In this document: in pieces, positions 9,273 to 19,182 of the stretch | Layout: each line of letters starts with the position of its first letter | How positions within the stretch are numbered: position 1 is the first letter of the stretch | Source: Gaiellasilicea sp963763755 | Lineage (GTDB): Bacteria > Actinomycetota > Thermoleophilia > Gaiellales > Gaiellaceae | DNA length: 64,000 nt | Assembly: GCA_963763755.1 (NCBI GenBank) | Contig: CAVXQE010000006.1 | Span: 1-64,000, forward strand | Direction of reading: 5' to 3' | Position numbers and translations under genes: made by a program | Notes under the pieces: generated by a model | Seen by the model: the letters and a program-made list of their open reading frames with translations, nothing else | What the model was told of the DNA's origin: nothing | Database searches by the model: none

Positions 9273-11150
9273 TCAGCGTTCCATCACGTCTACGTCGTCC
9301 TTGTCGACCCGTCTGCGCCGAACTGCAGCACCCGTCCGCCGCAGCACGCTGCGAACCGGCGCGCGCCGAGTGCGCTCCTCGGCGTCGGGGTACGGCATGT
9401 AGCGACCGCCGGTGAGTGCCGCGAATTGAGCGGCCACGGCGAGCCAGCCGAGCCCCAGCAAGACCACCGTCGCGGGGACGTAGCCGACCGCGATCAGGGA
9501 GAGGAGATACGAGGGAGAGTCGTAGCCGAGCCCCAGGCGTTCCGCGAGCGAGACGAGGAGGACGAGCGGCCCTGCAAGCCCGAGCGTGAACAGGGCGCCG
9601 CGCACGGCCGGTGGCGCCGACTGCGCCTGCGGCAGCCAGAGCCACGCGTAGAGGGACGGCAGCAGGTAGATGAGCGAAAACGGGTTGATCGAGACGACCA
9701 CGAGCGCGATCAGCCCGAGGCCGAGCAGCGCCACCGCGTGTCCCGCCACTGTTTCCTCGAACGTCACGGGCCGGCGCGGGATCAGCCGTTCGCGGCTCAC
9801 GAGCCAGCCCGCGAGGAGCAGCGTGCCGAGCAGGCCTGCCGCGACCGCGGACGGGGCGCCTAGCCCCGGCGCATCCGGAGGCAGCGGGCGCGGTTCGCCC
9901 TCGCCGAACACGCCGAGCTTGGCGGCGGCAAAGAGCACTACACCGACGTATCCCCAGAAGAGCAGCCGGCTGCGGAGGCTGCGGAGCGCCGGCGCGAGCG
10001 GAATCCTTCTGCGCCGGCAGCGGGCGAAGAGGTCGATCGCTCCGATCGCGAAGGGCAGCAGCGCAGCCAGCAGCACGAGCTCGATCGCCCAGCCGCGGAC
10101 GAAGCGGGTTCCGATGTAGACGTAGCTCGACGCACCCTGGGCGAGTTCGACGCCTGCGTCGAGCGAACCGACCAGGCTCTGCGCCGCCCGGCCGAGCTCG
10201 TCCAGCCGTTGCGGGTGCAGACGGGCGTCGGCGAACGCCCGGGCGGGCCGCTCGGTGACCGTCGTCAGCGTGAGCGCCGGAATTCCGCGGGCGACGAACG
10301 GCCCCTGTTCGCCGAGCGTGAACGGAAAACCGAGGTCCAGCAGCTGTCGTAAGGCCCCGGCGACGGCGGGCGGCTCCCCGCTCTCCTCGAGAACCCGCTC
10401 CGTCGCGGTGCGAACGAGCGACGCGGCCGGCGAGCGGGCGGTGTCGCCGCCGATCAGGAGTCGCGGCCGCCCGGGCCCCGCGATCGCGTCGAGGCTGATC
10501 ACCGCGACCGCGGCCTTGGCGTAGGGCGAGGTCTCTGCGAACCGGGCTGCGCCAAGCGCCCCGAACTCGCCGCCGTCGGTCGAGACGAAGACGAGCGTGT
10601 GCGTGGGTCGTGTCTGAACGGTCGTCGTCCCCGAAGCCGGCGCGTAGGCTCGCGCGAGCTCGATCAGCGCCCCTGTGCCGGAGGCATTGTCGTTGGCGCC
10701 GTGTCCCTCTCCGCTGTTGTCGCGGTGTGCCGTCACGACGATCGTGCGCTGCGTCGAGCCGCGGACGATCGCGACGATGTTGGCGAGCTCGACCTGGCCA
10801 CGGCCGGGAATCAGCGCGGTGAAGCGCTCGATCTGCGGCTTGAAGCCGTACAGCGCGAACTGCTGTCGTACCCAGTCGGTCGCGGCCAAGGCGCCCGAGG
10901 AGCCCGGCGAGCGGTCCGGGTAGTCGCCGGCGAGCTCCCGCGCGAGCTGGCCGGCCGTGGTCGCATCGAAGGCCGGTGGAAGCGCGGGCGGCGACAGCGG
11001 TTGCGGCCGGCCGACAGTGAACGCCGCGAGCAGCAGGGGCATCGCGACGAGCAGCCAGGTGCCGCGTACCAGCCGGGCATTGATCGGCCGTTCGACCGAT
11101 CCGCGGCGAGGCCGCGCCCCGGCCACAGGGGCTCGTCTGGGCGGCGCCAT
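9273..11150 (-). CDS. M28-family membrane metallopeptidase
   Basis: About 625 residues from ATG 11150. An N-terminal helix (GTWLLVAMPLLLAAFTVG) is followed by an M28 peptidase domain with zinc-ligand motifs VTAHRDNSGEGH, GANDNASGTGAL, STDGGEFGALG and VISLDAIAG. The C-terminal half has about seven hydrophobic segments, so this is a membrane-bound aminopeptidase-like protein with its catalytic domain probably outside. The usual EE pair of M28 enzymes reads GGE here, so activity should be tested. It stands alone, divergent from the response regulator, with a TACACT box (11165-11160) a few nt upstream of the start. Confidence 0.85.
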   Translation of the reverse strand: MAPPRRAPVAGARPRRGSVERPINARLVRGTWLLVAMPLLLAAFTVGRPQPLSPPALPPAFDATTAGQLARELAGDYPDRSPGSSGALAATDWVRQQFALYGFKPQIERFTALIPGRGQVELANIVAIVRGSTQRTIVVTAHRDNSGEGHGANDNASGTGALIELARAYAPASGTTTVQTRPTHTLVFVSTDGGEFGALGAARFAETSPYAKAAVAVISLDAIAGPGRPRLLIGGDTARSPAASLVRTATERVLEESGEPPAVAGALRQLLDLGFPFTLGEQGPFVARGIPALTLTTVTERPARAFADARLHPQRLDELGRAAQSLVGSLDAGVELAQGASSYVYIGTRFVRGWAIELVLLAALLPFAIGAIDLFARCRRRRIPLAPALRSLRSRLLFWGYVGVVLFAAAKLGVFGEGEPRPLPPDAPGLGAPSAVAAGLLGTLLLAGWLVSRERLIPRRPVTFEETVAGHAVALLGLGLIALVVVSINPFSLIYLLPSLYAWLWLPQAQSAPPAVRGALFTLGLAGPLVLLVSLAERLGLGYDSPSYLLSLIAVGYVPATVVLLGLGWLAVAAQFAALTGGRYMPYPDAEERTRRAPVRSVLRRTGAAVRRRRVDKDDVDVMER

Positions 11151-11198
11151 CGCTCGGCCAGTGTAGGCAACAACACGGCCGTCGCTATTTCTCACAAC

Positions 11199-11210
11199 TA
11201 GCATCTGTCC
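11199..11210 (+). promoter_or_regulatory. Candidate leaderless promoter of response regulator
   Basis: TAGCAT (11199-11204) is followed by exactly 6 nt and then the ATG at 11211. No Shine-Dalgarno-like sequence lies before the ATG, so the transcript probably begins at the start codon. Confidence 0.45.
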
Positions 11211-11912
11211 ATGCCCGACGGCGCGACCATTCTGCTCGTCGACGACGAGGATGCGGTTCAGAAGCTGCTCACGTACCCGCTGGAGCGTGACGGCTTCCGG
11301 GTCGTCGCGGCGCGGGATGGCGAAGAGGCGCTGGCGCGGTTCCGGGAGGGCTCGTTCGACCTCGTGGTGCTCGATCTGATGCTCCCGAAGCTCGACGGGC
11401 TCGAGGTCTGCAAGCGGCTGCGCGCCGAGAGCACCGTGCCGATCATCATGCTCACCGCCCGCGACGACGAGCTCGACAAGGTGCTCGGGCTCGAGCTCGG
11501 CGCGGACGACTACATCACCAAGCCATTCTCGATCCGCGAGTTTCGCAGCCGTGTGCGGGCTCTTCTCCGCCGGGCTGCGACGGCTCGCTCCGGCGAAACG
11601 GCGGCAGACGAGGTGATTCAGTCGGGCGAGCTCCGGATCGACGTTCCCCGCCGCACCGTCGAGGTTCGCGGCCGTGAGGTGCAGCTGACCTTCGTCGAGT
11701 TCGAGCTGCTGCGCACGCTCGCCGCCGCCCCCGGCCGTGTCTTCTCGCGTCGCCAGCTGCTCGAGCGGCTGCGCGGCGGCGCCGACTACCGTGAGCCGCG
11801 GACGATCGACGTCCACGTCCGCCATCTGCGCGAGAAAATCGAGCAGAACCCGCACGCGCCGGAGCTGATCCTGACCGTGCGCGGCGTCGGCTACCGCTTC
11901 CGCGAGCGATGA
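11211..11912 (+). CDS. OmpR/PhoB-family response regulator
   Basis: 233 residues. The receiver domain holds the acidic pair D11/D12, phosphoacceptor D55 (VVLDLMLPKLDG), the conserved Thr in MLTARDD and Lys in YITKPF. The C-terminal winged helix carries VEVRGREVQLTFVEFELLRT, the recognition region RTIDVHVRHLREKI and the final VRGVGYRF. It overlaps the histidine kinase by 4 bp (ATGA), so the two form a classic pair. The following HtrA-type protease gene suggests an envelope-stress role (inference). Confidence 0.95.
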   Translation: MPDGATILLVDDEDAVQKLLTYPLERDGFRVVAARDGEEALARFREGSFDLVVLDLMLPKLDGLEVCKRLRAESTVPIIMLTARDDELDKVLGLELGADDYITKPFSIREFRSRVRALLRRAATARSGETAADEVIQSGELRIDVPRRTVEVRGREVQLTFVEFELLRTLAAAPGRVFSRRQLLERLRGGADYREPRTIDVHVRHLREKIEQNPHAPELILTVRGVGYRFRER

Positions 11913-13330
11913 TCCGGGGGATCAGGCTCCGACTTGCCCTGGCGCTGCTGCTCGTCGTCGCCGGCGCGCTCGGCGTCGTCTACCTGATCGTCGTCCCGTC
12001 GCTCGAGGACAGGCTGGTCGACGCGAAGCTGAGTCAACTCGAGGAGGACGCGCACACCGTCGCGGCCAATCTGGGGTCGGACACGACGACGTACCAGTCG
12101 TGGGCGGAGGTTTCTGCGTCGGTCGTGAACTCTCGCGTCGTGATCTACGGCGTGATCGAGACGACGCCGCCGCTGCTGACCATCTTTGGAGACTCGAACA
12201 CCTCCTCGTCGCTCGACGTCGAGCGCGACCAGGTCGCGCGGCGGGCCGCTGAGACCGGGCGGCCGGAGCGCGCGACGGTGGAGCGGAACGGACGCCGGTT
12301 CGCCGAGGTCGCCGTGCCGTTGCCCTCGCTCGATGCGGTCGTGCTCCTCAACGACTCGCTCGTCGACCCCCTCTCGAGCCTTCATCTCGTCGAGCGGCGG
12401 CTGCTCGTGGCGGGCCTGATCGGGCTCGCCTTCGCGCTGGTCGTCGGGTACGGAGCCGCAGCGATCCATGCACGGCGGATCCGCCGGCTCGAGCGGGCCG
12501 TCGAGCGCATCGCGGCTGGTGGCTTCGACGAGCCGGTCGTCGACGAAGGCCGCGACGAGCTCGGCGAGCTCGCCGCCGCGGTCGACCGCATGCGCAAACG
12601 GCTCGAGAACCTCGACCGCGCCAGACGGGAGTTCATCGCGAACGCGTCGCATGAGCTGCGCACGCCGCTGTTCTCGCTCGGCGGCTTCCTCGAGCTGATG
12701 GCCGACGAAGATCTGGACGAGGCGACGCGCCTGGAGTTCCTCGACACGATGCGCGAGCAGGTGGCGAGGCTCGCGAAGCTGGCCACCGACCTGCTCGACC
12801 TCTCACGGCTCGATGCCGGCCGGATGCGGATCGAGCACGCCCCGGTCGATCTCGGCAACGTCGCCCAGCTGCTCGAGGAGGAGTTCAGCGTCCTCGCGTT
12901 GCGCAGCGGCCACCGGATCGAGGTGATCGCCGAGGGCCGCCCGATCGCGCGTGCGGACGAGCTCCGCGTCCTCCAGATCGGCCGCGCGCTGGTCGACAAC
13001 GCGCTCGTCCACAGCCCGTCCGGCACGCGCGTGATCCTGCGCGCGCGCGCTGACCGCGAGCATGCCTACCTCGAAATCGAGGACGAGGGGCCGGGCGTCG
13101 CACCCGACCACGCACCGCACGTGTTCGAGCGCTTCTACCGTGGGGACGGCGACCGAGCCTCCGGCAGCGGGCTCGGACTCGCGATCGCGCGCGAGCTCGC
13201 GACCGCGATGGATGGCGAGGTGACGCTCGATTCGCGGCCGGGACGGACGGTTGTCCGCGTCGTGCTCGGCGCGGCGCCGACGTCGGCTCCCGCCTCAGCC
13301 GAGCCTGCGTTTTCACGTGAAAACGCATGA
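11909..13330 (+). CDS. Sensor histidine kinase
   Basis: 473 residues, intact. Membrane helices at about residues 6-28 and 164-187 flank an extracytoplasmic sensor region of about 130 residues. HAMP follows, then the dimerisation box NASHELRTPLFSLGG with the phosphorylated His248, the N box (QIGRALVDNALVHSPSG), G1 DEGPGV, F box FERFYRG and G2 GSGLGLAI. The sensor domain resembles no family I can name. Translational coupling to the response regulator is shown by the ATGA overlap. Confidence 0.94.
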   Translation: MIRGIRLRLALALLLVVAGALGVVYLIVVPSLEDRLVDAKLSQLEEDAHTVAANLGSDTTTYQSWAEVSASVVNSRVVIYGVIETTPPLLTIFGDSNTSSSLDVERDQVARRAAETGRPERATVERNGRRFAEVAVPLPSLDAVVLLNDSLVDPLSSLHLVERRLLVAGLIGLAFALVVGYGAAAIHARRIRRLERAVERIAAGGFDEPVVDEGRDELGELAAAVDRMRKRLENLDRARREFIANASHELRTPLFSLGGFLELMADEDLDEATRLEFLDTMREQVARLAKLATDLLDLSRLDAGRMRIEHAPVDLGNVAQLLEEEFSVLALRSGHRIEVIAEGRPIARADELRVLQIGRALVDNALVHSPSGTRVILRARADREHAYLEIEDEGPGVAPDHAPHVFERFYRGDGDRASGSGLGLAIARELATAMDGEVTLDSRPGRTVVRVVLGAAPTSAPASAEPAFSRENA

Positions 13331-13365
13331 GTGACGCAAACGCATGAACGACACAGGGCCGCCGC

Positions 13366-13377
13366 TACAGTGAGGGG
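13366..13377 (+). promoter_or_regulatory. Candidate -10 box / leaderless or short-leader start of the HtrA gene
   Basis: TACAGT (13366-13371) is followed by GAGGGG and the ATG at 13378. The six spacer bases could also act as a ribosome site on a readthrough transcript from the histidine kinase, 47 bp upstream. Confidence 0.4.
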
Positions 13378-14596
13378 ATGCGGACCGGAGCACTCGCCGT
13401 CATAGCGCTGCTCGCGGCGATGCTCGGAGCGACGCTGGCGCTGGTCGTGGCGAACGTCGGAGGCTGGATCGACGACGACGACGACGGCGGCGTCGTGCGA
13501 ACGGTCGTCTTGCCACGACTCGCGACCGACACGTCGGGCGGCACGAGCACGGCCTCGGGCGCGACGGCGACCCCGCTCGTCGGCAACGGCTTCGATCCGG
13601 CGCGAATCTACGCAGCGCGCTCGAGCGGTGTCGTCACGCTCTACTCGTACTTCTCCGGTGGCGAGCGTGCGCAGGGCTCCGGCTTCGTCGTCTCCCGTCA
13701 GGGTCACGTGCTGACCAATTCGCACGTCGTGACGAACGCGGGCGACGGCTCCGACGTCCACGGTGCGACTCGCGTCTACGTCGTCTTCGCCGACGGGGAT
13801 CGGATTCCCGCGTCGATCGTCGGCTGGGACCTCTTCAACGATTCCGGTCTCGTCAGGTTCGATCCCAGGCTGCACGCGGTTTCACCCGTTGCCGCTCGGC
13901 GACTCGAGCCGCGTCGTCGTCGGCGAGCCGGTCGCGGCGATCGGGAGCCCGTTCGGGAACCAGAATTCGCTGTCCGTGGGAGTCGTCTCGGCGACGCAGC
14001 GCTCGATCGAGTCGCTCACGTCCGCGTACGACGTCTCCGGCGCGATCCAGGTCGACGCGCCGATCAACCACGGCAATTCCGGTGGGCCTCTGCTCGACGC
14101 CCGCGGGCGCGTGATCGGGATCAACGCGCAGATCCGCTCGACGTCCGGGAATGCCGAGGGAGTCGGCTTCGCAATCCCGATCAACTCGGCCGTGCGCTCG
14201 ATGCAGCAGCTGATCGCCAACGGCAAGGTTGCCTATGCCTATGTCGGGATCACGACGCAGGATGTGACGCCGGCGCTCGCCCGCCGGTACGGGCTGAAGG
14301 CCTCGCGCGGTGCGCTGATCCAGTCCGTCGTCCACGATGCCCCCGCCGAGAAGGCGGGCCTGCACGGCTCGACGAGGCCCCAGGTCTTCAACGGCGTCGA
14401 GATCAACCTGGGCGGCGACCTGATCGTCGCGCTCGCGGGTCAGTCGGTCGAGCGTGCCGCCGACGTCGCGCGGATCGTCACCGAGCGACTCTTGCCCGGT
14501 CAGACGGTTGCGGTGACGGTCGTGCGAGGCGGCACGGGCAAGCGCGAGATCGTGCGCGTGCGCCTGGCCCAACGGCCGGTCAACCCCGTCCGCTGA
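13378..14596 (+). CDS. HtrA/DegP-type membrane-anchored serine protease with PDZ domain
   Basis: An N-terminal membrane anchor (LAVIALLAAMLGATLALVVA) precedes an acidic DDDDDGG linker and a trypsin-like domain. The catalytic triad is visible: His in VLTNSHVV, Asp in the NDSGLVRFD segment, Ser in NHGNSGGPLLD. A C-terminal PDZ domain follows (AYVGITTQDVTP, VNVEINLGGDLIVALAGQ-like region). One frame break near 13885 lies just after the Asp motif; about 406 codons. Such proteases degrade or refold misfolded proteins outside the membrane. Its place directly after a two-component system suggests it is a target of that system. Confidence 0.88.
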
Positions 14597-14702
14597 CGGA
14601 CTCCGACCGCGGGTTTAGACAGCGCGCCTTTTGGGGAGACTAAGGAAACAAACACCGTAGGCTTTAGGAGCTTTCGGTAGACTCAGAGGCAGGTTGGAGC
14701 GC

Positions 14703-15161
14703 GTGAACGGACTTTCTGCGGCCAATGGACAGACCGCCAACGAAGAGACTGGCGGCGACAGTCGTACCGTTCGCTTGACGATGCCCGCCAAGGCGGAGTA
14801 CATCACGCTGTCGCGGCTCGCCCTCTCCGGCCTGTCGCGGGTTCGGCCCCTGCCCGACGCGACGATCGCAGACCTCAAGCTCGCCCTCACCGAGGCGTGC
14901 TCGAACTCGGTCCGGCACGCGTACGCGAACGGGGACGGACACGTGGAGATCTCGTTCGAGCTGCAGCGCGACCGGCTCGTGATCGAGGTCTCGGACGACG
15001 GCCGCGGCTTCGAGCTCGACGAGTCCGCCAAGGACACCGACGCCGAGCTCACCGAAGGCGGTCTCGGGATCGCGATCATCCGCTCGATCGCGGACGAGGT
15101 CGAGCTCGGCGGCGGCGCGGACGGCCGTGGCTCGACGCTTCGCTTCGTGAAGCTGCTCTAA
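14703..15161 (+). CDS. RsbW/SpoIIAB-like anti-sigma or signalling histidine-kinase-fold ATPase
   Basis: About 152 residues from GTG 14703, chosen because GGAG lies 5 nt upstream; a TTG at 14694 is the alternative. It has the GHKL ATPase boxes LTEACSNSVRHAY (N box), VSDDGRGFEL (G1) and EGGLGIAIIRSIADE (G2), with no sensor or His domain. Proteins of this size usually phosphorylate an anti-sigma-factor antagonist or hold a sigma factor inactive. No partner STAS protein or sigma-B-like factor lies next to it, so its target is unknown. Confidence 0.82.
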   Translation: MNGLSAANGQTANEETGGDSRTVRLTMPAKAEYITLSRLALSGLSRVRPLPDATIADLKLALTEACSNSVRHAYANGDGHVEISFELQRDRLVIEVSDDGRGFELDESAKDTDAELTEGGLGIAIIRSIADEVELGGGADGRGSTLRFVKLL

Positions 15162-15199
15162 GCGCTCCTTCGCCGTCTCAGCGCATCTAGGCTGCCGTG

Positions 15200-16636
15200 A
15201 TGGCTGCGTCAACGACCGGGGCAGCGAACGGGCGCCGCAAGCTGATCGTCGTCTCGAATCGCGGTCCGATCGTCTACGGACGGGACGATGACGGGAACCA
15301 GGTCGCCCGGCGAGGAGCCGGCGGCCTCGTCACTGCGCTCGCGCCGCTCGTCTCGCACCACGACGTCACCTGGATCGCGAGTGCGATCTCGCCGGAGGAT
15401 CGGGAGGTTGCCCAGACGGGGCCGCAGCAGGAGACTGCCGCCGACGGCTCCCGCTATCGGCTGCGGCTCGTCGCGCACCTCGCGGTCTCATACGACCTCT
15501 TCTACAACGTGGTCGCCAATCCCGTGCTCTGGTTTCTCCAGCACGGCCTCTGGGAGCACCTGCGTCAGCCCGGACGACGACCTCGGCCGCGCGTGGGAAG
15601 AGGGTTACGTGGCCGTCAACCGCCGGTTCGCGGACGCCGTCCTCGAGGAGCTCGAGCGCGAGCCGGAGGCGGCTGTCTTCTTCCACGACTACCACCTCTA
15701 CCTCGCGCCCCGGTTCGTCCGCGAGAGGAGGCCGGCGGTCGCCCTGGCGCACTTCACGCACGTTCCCTGGGTCGGGCTCGAGGCCTGGTCGGTTCTCCCG
15801 CCCGCGATCGTGCAGGCGATTCACGACGGACTGCTTGCGAACGACGTCGTCGGCTTCCATACCGAGCGCTGGCGGAGCGCCTTTCTCTCCGTCTGTGCCG
15901 AGTTGGACCTCGACTCGAGCGCGTCGCTCGTGACCTCCCACCCGATCTCGATCGACCCGGACGGCTTCGCGGAGCTGGCGGCGAGCGACGCCGTCCTCGA
16001 GCAGGAGCGCGAGCTGCGCTCGTCACGGCCGGAGTCGCTGATCGTGCGCGTCGATCGCACCGACCCGTCGAAGAACGTCGTTCGCGGGCTCGAGGCCTTC
16101 GCGCTCCTGCTCGAGCGCCGGCCCGACCTGCTCGGTCGCATCGGCATGCTCGCCCTCCTCGACCCGTCGCGTCAGGAGATTCCGGAGTACGTCGACGAGC
16201 TCGAGCGGATCAAGGCCGCAGCGGCGGCGGTCGAGGCGCGCTTCCCGGGCTCGCTGGTGCTGGAGATCGCCGACGACTTTCCTCGCTCGATCGCCGCCTA
16301 CAAGCAGTTCGACGTCCTGCTCGTGAACTCGGTCATGGACGGTCTCAACCTCGTCGCGAAGGAGGCGCCGCTCGTGAACACGCGTGACGGTGTTGTTGTC
16401 CTATCGGAAAACACAGGCGCGTACGAGGAGATCGGCGACTGGACGATCCCGGTCGACCCGTTCGACGTCGAGCAGACGGCGGACGGCACTCGAGCTGGCG
16501 CTCGCATTGCCGGCCGACGAGCGCCGGGCGAGAGTCGATGCGCTCCGCGCTCACGTGCGCAGCTCACGACCTGCGCGCGTGGATCGACGCTCAGCTGGCC
16601 GACCTCGACCGCGCGACTACGATGCTCCGGCGATGA
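15200..16636 (+). CDS. otsA: Trehalose-6-phosphate synthase (GT20)
   Basis: Makes trehalose-6-phosphate from a nucleotide glucose and glucose-6-phosphate. Motifs: VVSNRGPIVYG at the N-terminus, GGLVTALAPL, FFHDYHLYLAPRFVR, HFTHVPWVG, GFHTERW, then VDRTDPSKNVVRGLEAF and VNSVMDGLNLVAKE for the sugar-nucleotide site. Frame breaks near 15577, 16487 and 16560 were bridged; about 478 codons, normal length. TAGGCT (15188-15193) precedes the ATG by 6 nt. No otsB phosphatase follows; instead the end overlaps moaC by 4 bp. Confidence 0.9.
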
Positions 16637-17080
16637 GCGATCTCTCGCACGTCGACGAGTCCGGCGCGGTGCGCATGGTCGACGTCGGCGACAAGCCGGT
16701 CTCCCGGCGGCGGGCGGTTGCGCGTGCCACCGTGCGCATGGCGCCGGAGACGGCGCGCCGGCTCGGGTCGCTGCCGAAGGGGGACGCGCTGGCGGTCGCA
16801 CAGGTCGCCGGGATCATGGCCGCGAAGCGGACGAGCGAGCTGATCCCGCTCTGCCATCCGCTGCCGCTCTCGGTCGTCGAGGTGGCGCTCGAGGTCGTCG
16901 AGGGCGGCGTCGAGATCACCGCGGCCGCCGAGACGACGGCCCAGACGGGCGTCGAGATGGAGGCGCTCGTCGCCGCCTCGGTCGCCGCGCTCGACCGTGT
17001 ACGACATGGCCAAGGCGATCGACAAGCAGATGGTCGTCTCCGAGGTCTCGCTCGTCGAGAAGACGAAGGAGGAGGCGTGA
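16633..17080 (+). CDS. moaC: Cyclic pyranopterin monophosphate synthase accessory protein MoaC
   Basis: MoaC converts the MoaA product to cyclic pyranopterin monophosphate, the first committed precursor of molybdopterin. The family signatures are present: ELIPLCHPLPLSVVEV, ETTAQTGVEMEAL and YDMAKAIDK. One inserted base near 16995 breaks the frame between AAL and TVYDMAK. It overlaps otsA upstream and mog downstream by 4 bp each, so it is translated as part of that run. About 148 residues, normal. Confidence 0.92.
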
Positions 17081-17560
17081 AGGCGGCTGTCCTGACGGTC
17101 TCGGACGGCGTCGTCGCCGGCACGCGCGAGGACGCGAGCGGCGACCTCCTGGCGGCGCTGCTCGAGGCGGACGGGTACGAGGTCGAGCGGCGGGTCGTGC
17201 CGGACGAGGCGGGCGAGATCGCGACGGCGATCGCCGAGCTCGCCGAGGACGCCGCGCGTCGTCCTGACCACCGGCGGAACGGGCGTCGCGCCCGCGCGAC
17301 GTCACGCCGGAGGCGACGCGCTCGGTGATCGACCGCGAGGCACCGGGCATCGCCGAGGCGATCCGCGCCGACTGCGCTCGGCGAAGACGCCGCACGCGCT
17401 GCTCTCGCGCGGGGTCGCCGGCGTGCGCGGCCGGACGCTCGTCGTCAACCTGCCGGGCTCGCCGGGCGGCTGTCGCGACGGCTTCGCGGTGCTGAGGCCC
17501 GCGCTCGCGCACGCGGTCGCGCTCCTCGCCGGCGAGGAGACGGCGCACCGCCAGACATGA
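17077..17560 (+). CDS. mog: Molybdopterin adenylyltransferase (MogA/MoaB family)
   Basis: Starts GTG 17077 inside the moaC stop. It adenylates molybdopterin before MoeA acts. Recognised by AAVLTVSDGVVAGTREDASG, the pterin-binding TTGGTGVAPRDVTPEAT and the LPGSPGG motif near the end. Two or three frame breaks lie between 17250 and 17390. The last bases overlap the prenyltransferase start (ATGA). Confidence 0.85.
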
Positions 17561-18424
17561 GCGAGGTCGCCGCCCTTCCGCGCAGGTTCGCGTCGCTCGT
17601 CAAGCTCGAGCACACCGTCTTCGCGCTGCCGTTCGCGTACGTCGGCGCGTTCCTCGCCTGGGACGGACGTGCCGCGCGCCCATGACCTCGTCTGGATCAC
17701 GGTCGCGATGGTCGGCGCGCGCACGGTCGCGATGGGGCTCAACCGGCTGATCGACGCCGAGCTCGACGCGCGCAATCCGCGCACGGCCGGGCGCGAGCTT
17801 CCCGTCGGCGCGCTGAGCCGCGACGCAGGTCGTCGGTCTGTGCGTCGTCGCGCTCGCCGTGTTCCTCGTCGCCGTCTTCCAGCTCGACCCGCTCGTGCGC
17901 TGGCTCTGGCCGATCCCCGTCGCGCTCTTCGTCGTCTACCCGTACCTCAAGCGGTTCACGTGGCTCTCCCACGAGTGGCTCGGCGCCTCGCTCGGGCTCG
18001 CACCGGTCGGCGCGTGGGCGGCGATCACCGGCGAGCTGCCGTGGCAGGCGTGGGCGCTCGGCGGCGCCGTGGCGCTCTGGGTCGCCGGGCTTCGATCTCT
18101 TCTACTCGCTGTTCGACCTCGAGCACGACCGGCAGGAGGGCCTGCACTCGTGGGCCGTGCGCTTCGGCGAGCGCGGCGTCTTCGTGGGCGCGCGCGCTGC
18201 ACCATGCGGGACCGTCGTGCTGCTCGCGCTTGCCGGCGCTCGGGCTCGACGTCGGCTTCTTCTACTGGGTCGGCGTCGTCGCGGTCGCGGCGCTGCTCGC
18301 GTACGAGCACTCGCTCGTTCGACCGGGCGACCTGCGCCGCCTCGACGCGGCGTTCTTCACCGTCAACGGCGTGATCAGCATCGTCTTCTTCGCGTTCGTG
18401 GCGCTCGACGCGCTCGTCGGCTGA
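17557..18424 (+). CDS. UbiA-family prenyltransferase, MqnP-like
   Basis: A polytopic aromatic prenyltransferase. It has the two aspartate-rich motifs, NRLIDAELDARNPRTAGRELP-type (first) and DLEHDRQEGLHS (second); the second form resembles the futalosine-pathway enzyme MqnP, which prenylates the menaquinone precursor. The order of helices with FTWLSHEWLGASLGLAPVGAW also fits UbiA. Frame breaks near 17668, 17825, 18093 and 18190-18236. Assignment to menaquinone rather than heme O or another quinone rests on motif resemblance and on the adjacent cytochrome c and heme genes. Confidence 0.75.
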
Positions 18425-18533
18425 GCGAGCGGACACGGCGGTCCGGCGCTCGAGCCGCCCGCAGATCGTCACACTCCGGTGACGATGCTGGCACACACCT
18501 GTGCAGAGATCCTCGATAGCGTGACTGCAGGGA

Positions 18534-18549
18534 CCTCGGGGGTCCCCTG
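18534..18549. repeat. Short palindrome CCTCGGGGGTCCCCTG
   Basis: A GGGGTCCCC-type palindrome 47 nt upstream of the ccmA start, in the 171-bp gap after the prenyltransferase gene. A near-identical 16-mer lies at 28149-28164 just upstream of the purine permease start. Function unknown. Confidence 0.35.
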
Positions 18550-18595
18550 GGGGCACGTTGGGCGGAGTTTCCGGCGTGTGGGGCGGCGGTTCCTG

Positions 18596-19182
18596 GTGAT
18601 CCGGGCGCGGGCGCTCGAGAAGCGGTACGGGCGACGGCGGGCGCTGCGGCCGCTCGATCTCGAGCTCGGCGAGGGCGGCTTCCTCGTCGTCACCGGGCCG
18701 AACGGATCCGGCAAGACGACGCTGCTGCGCCTCGTCGCCGGGCTCGCTCGCGCCGACGCGCGGGACGCTCGAGGTCGAGGTCGAGCGCGGCCGGCTCGGC
18801 TACCTCGGCCACGAGCCGCTCGTCTACCGCGAGCTGACCGCGCTCGAGAACCTCGACCTCTACGGCCGGCTCTACCGCGTGCCGCGAGCGGCGCGAGCGG
18901 ATCGGGATGCTGCTCGAGCGCTTCGGGCTCTGGGAGGCGCGCGGCGAGCGCGTCGGCTCGTTCTCGCGCGGGATGACGCAGCGGCTCGCGCTCTGCCGCG
19001 CGCTGCTGCACGAGCCCGACCTGCTCGATCCTCGACGAGCCGTTCACGGCGCTCGACGCGGAGGGCGCCGAGCTGCTCGACCGCCAGCTCGCCGAGCTCG
19101 CCGGCGAGGCGACGCTCCTCGTCTCGACGCACGACCCGCGCGGCTCGAGCCGCTCGCGACCGCCAGGCTCGCGCTCGCATGA
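18596..19182 (+). CDS. ccmA: Heme ABC exporter ATP-binding protein CcmA
   Basis: ATPase of the CcmABCD heme-handling complex for cytochrome c maturation at the membrane. I start it at GTG 18596 (MIRARALEKRYG). Walker A is TGPNGSGKTTLL, the signature FSRGMTQRLAL, Walker B ILDEPFTALD, with STHDP as the switch. Frame breaks near 18755, 18886 and 19030 are single inserted bases. About 195 codons, the normal CcmA length. Its stop overlaps the ccmB ATG. Confidence 0.87.

Noticed and set aside
9273..11855. An N-terminal extension of the M28 peptidase into the response-regulator region
   Set aside because: The extension is antisense to a clear response regulator and has no domain; the ATG at 11150 with a promoter-like box upstream fits better.
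14597..14702. Sigma-B-type promoter before the RsbW-like gene
   Set aside because: GTTT-like and GGTA-like pieces exist, but not at a convincing spacing.
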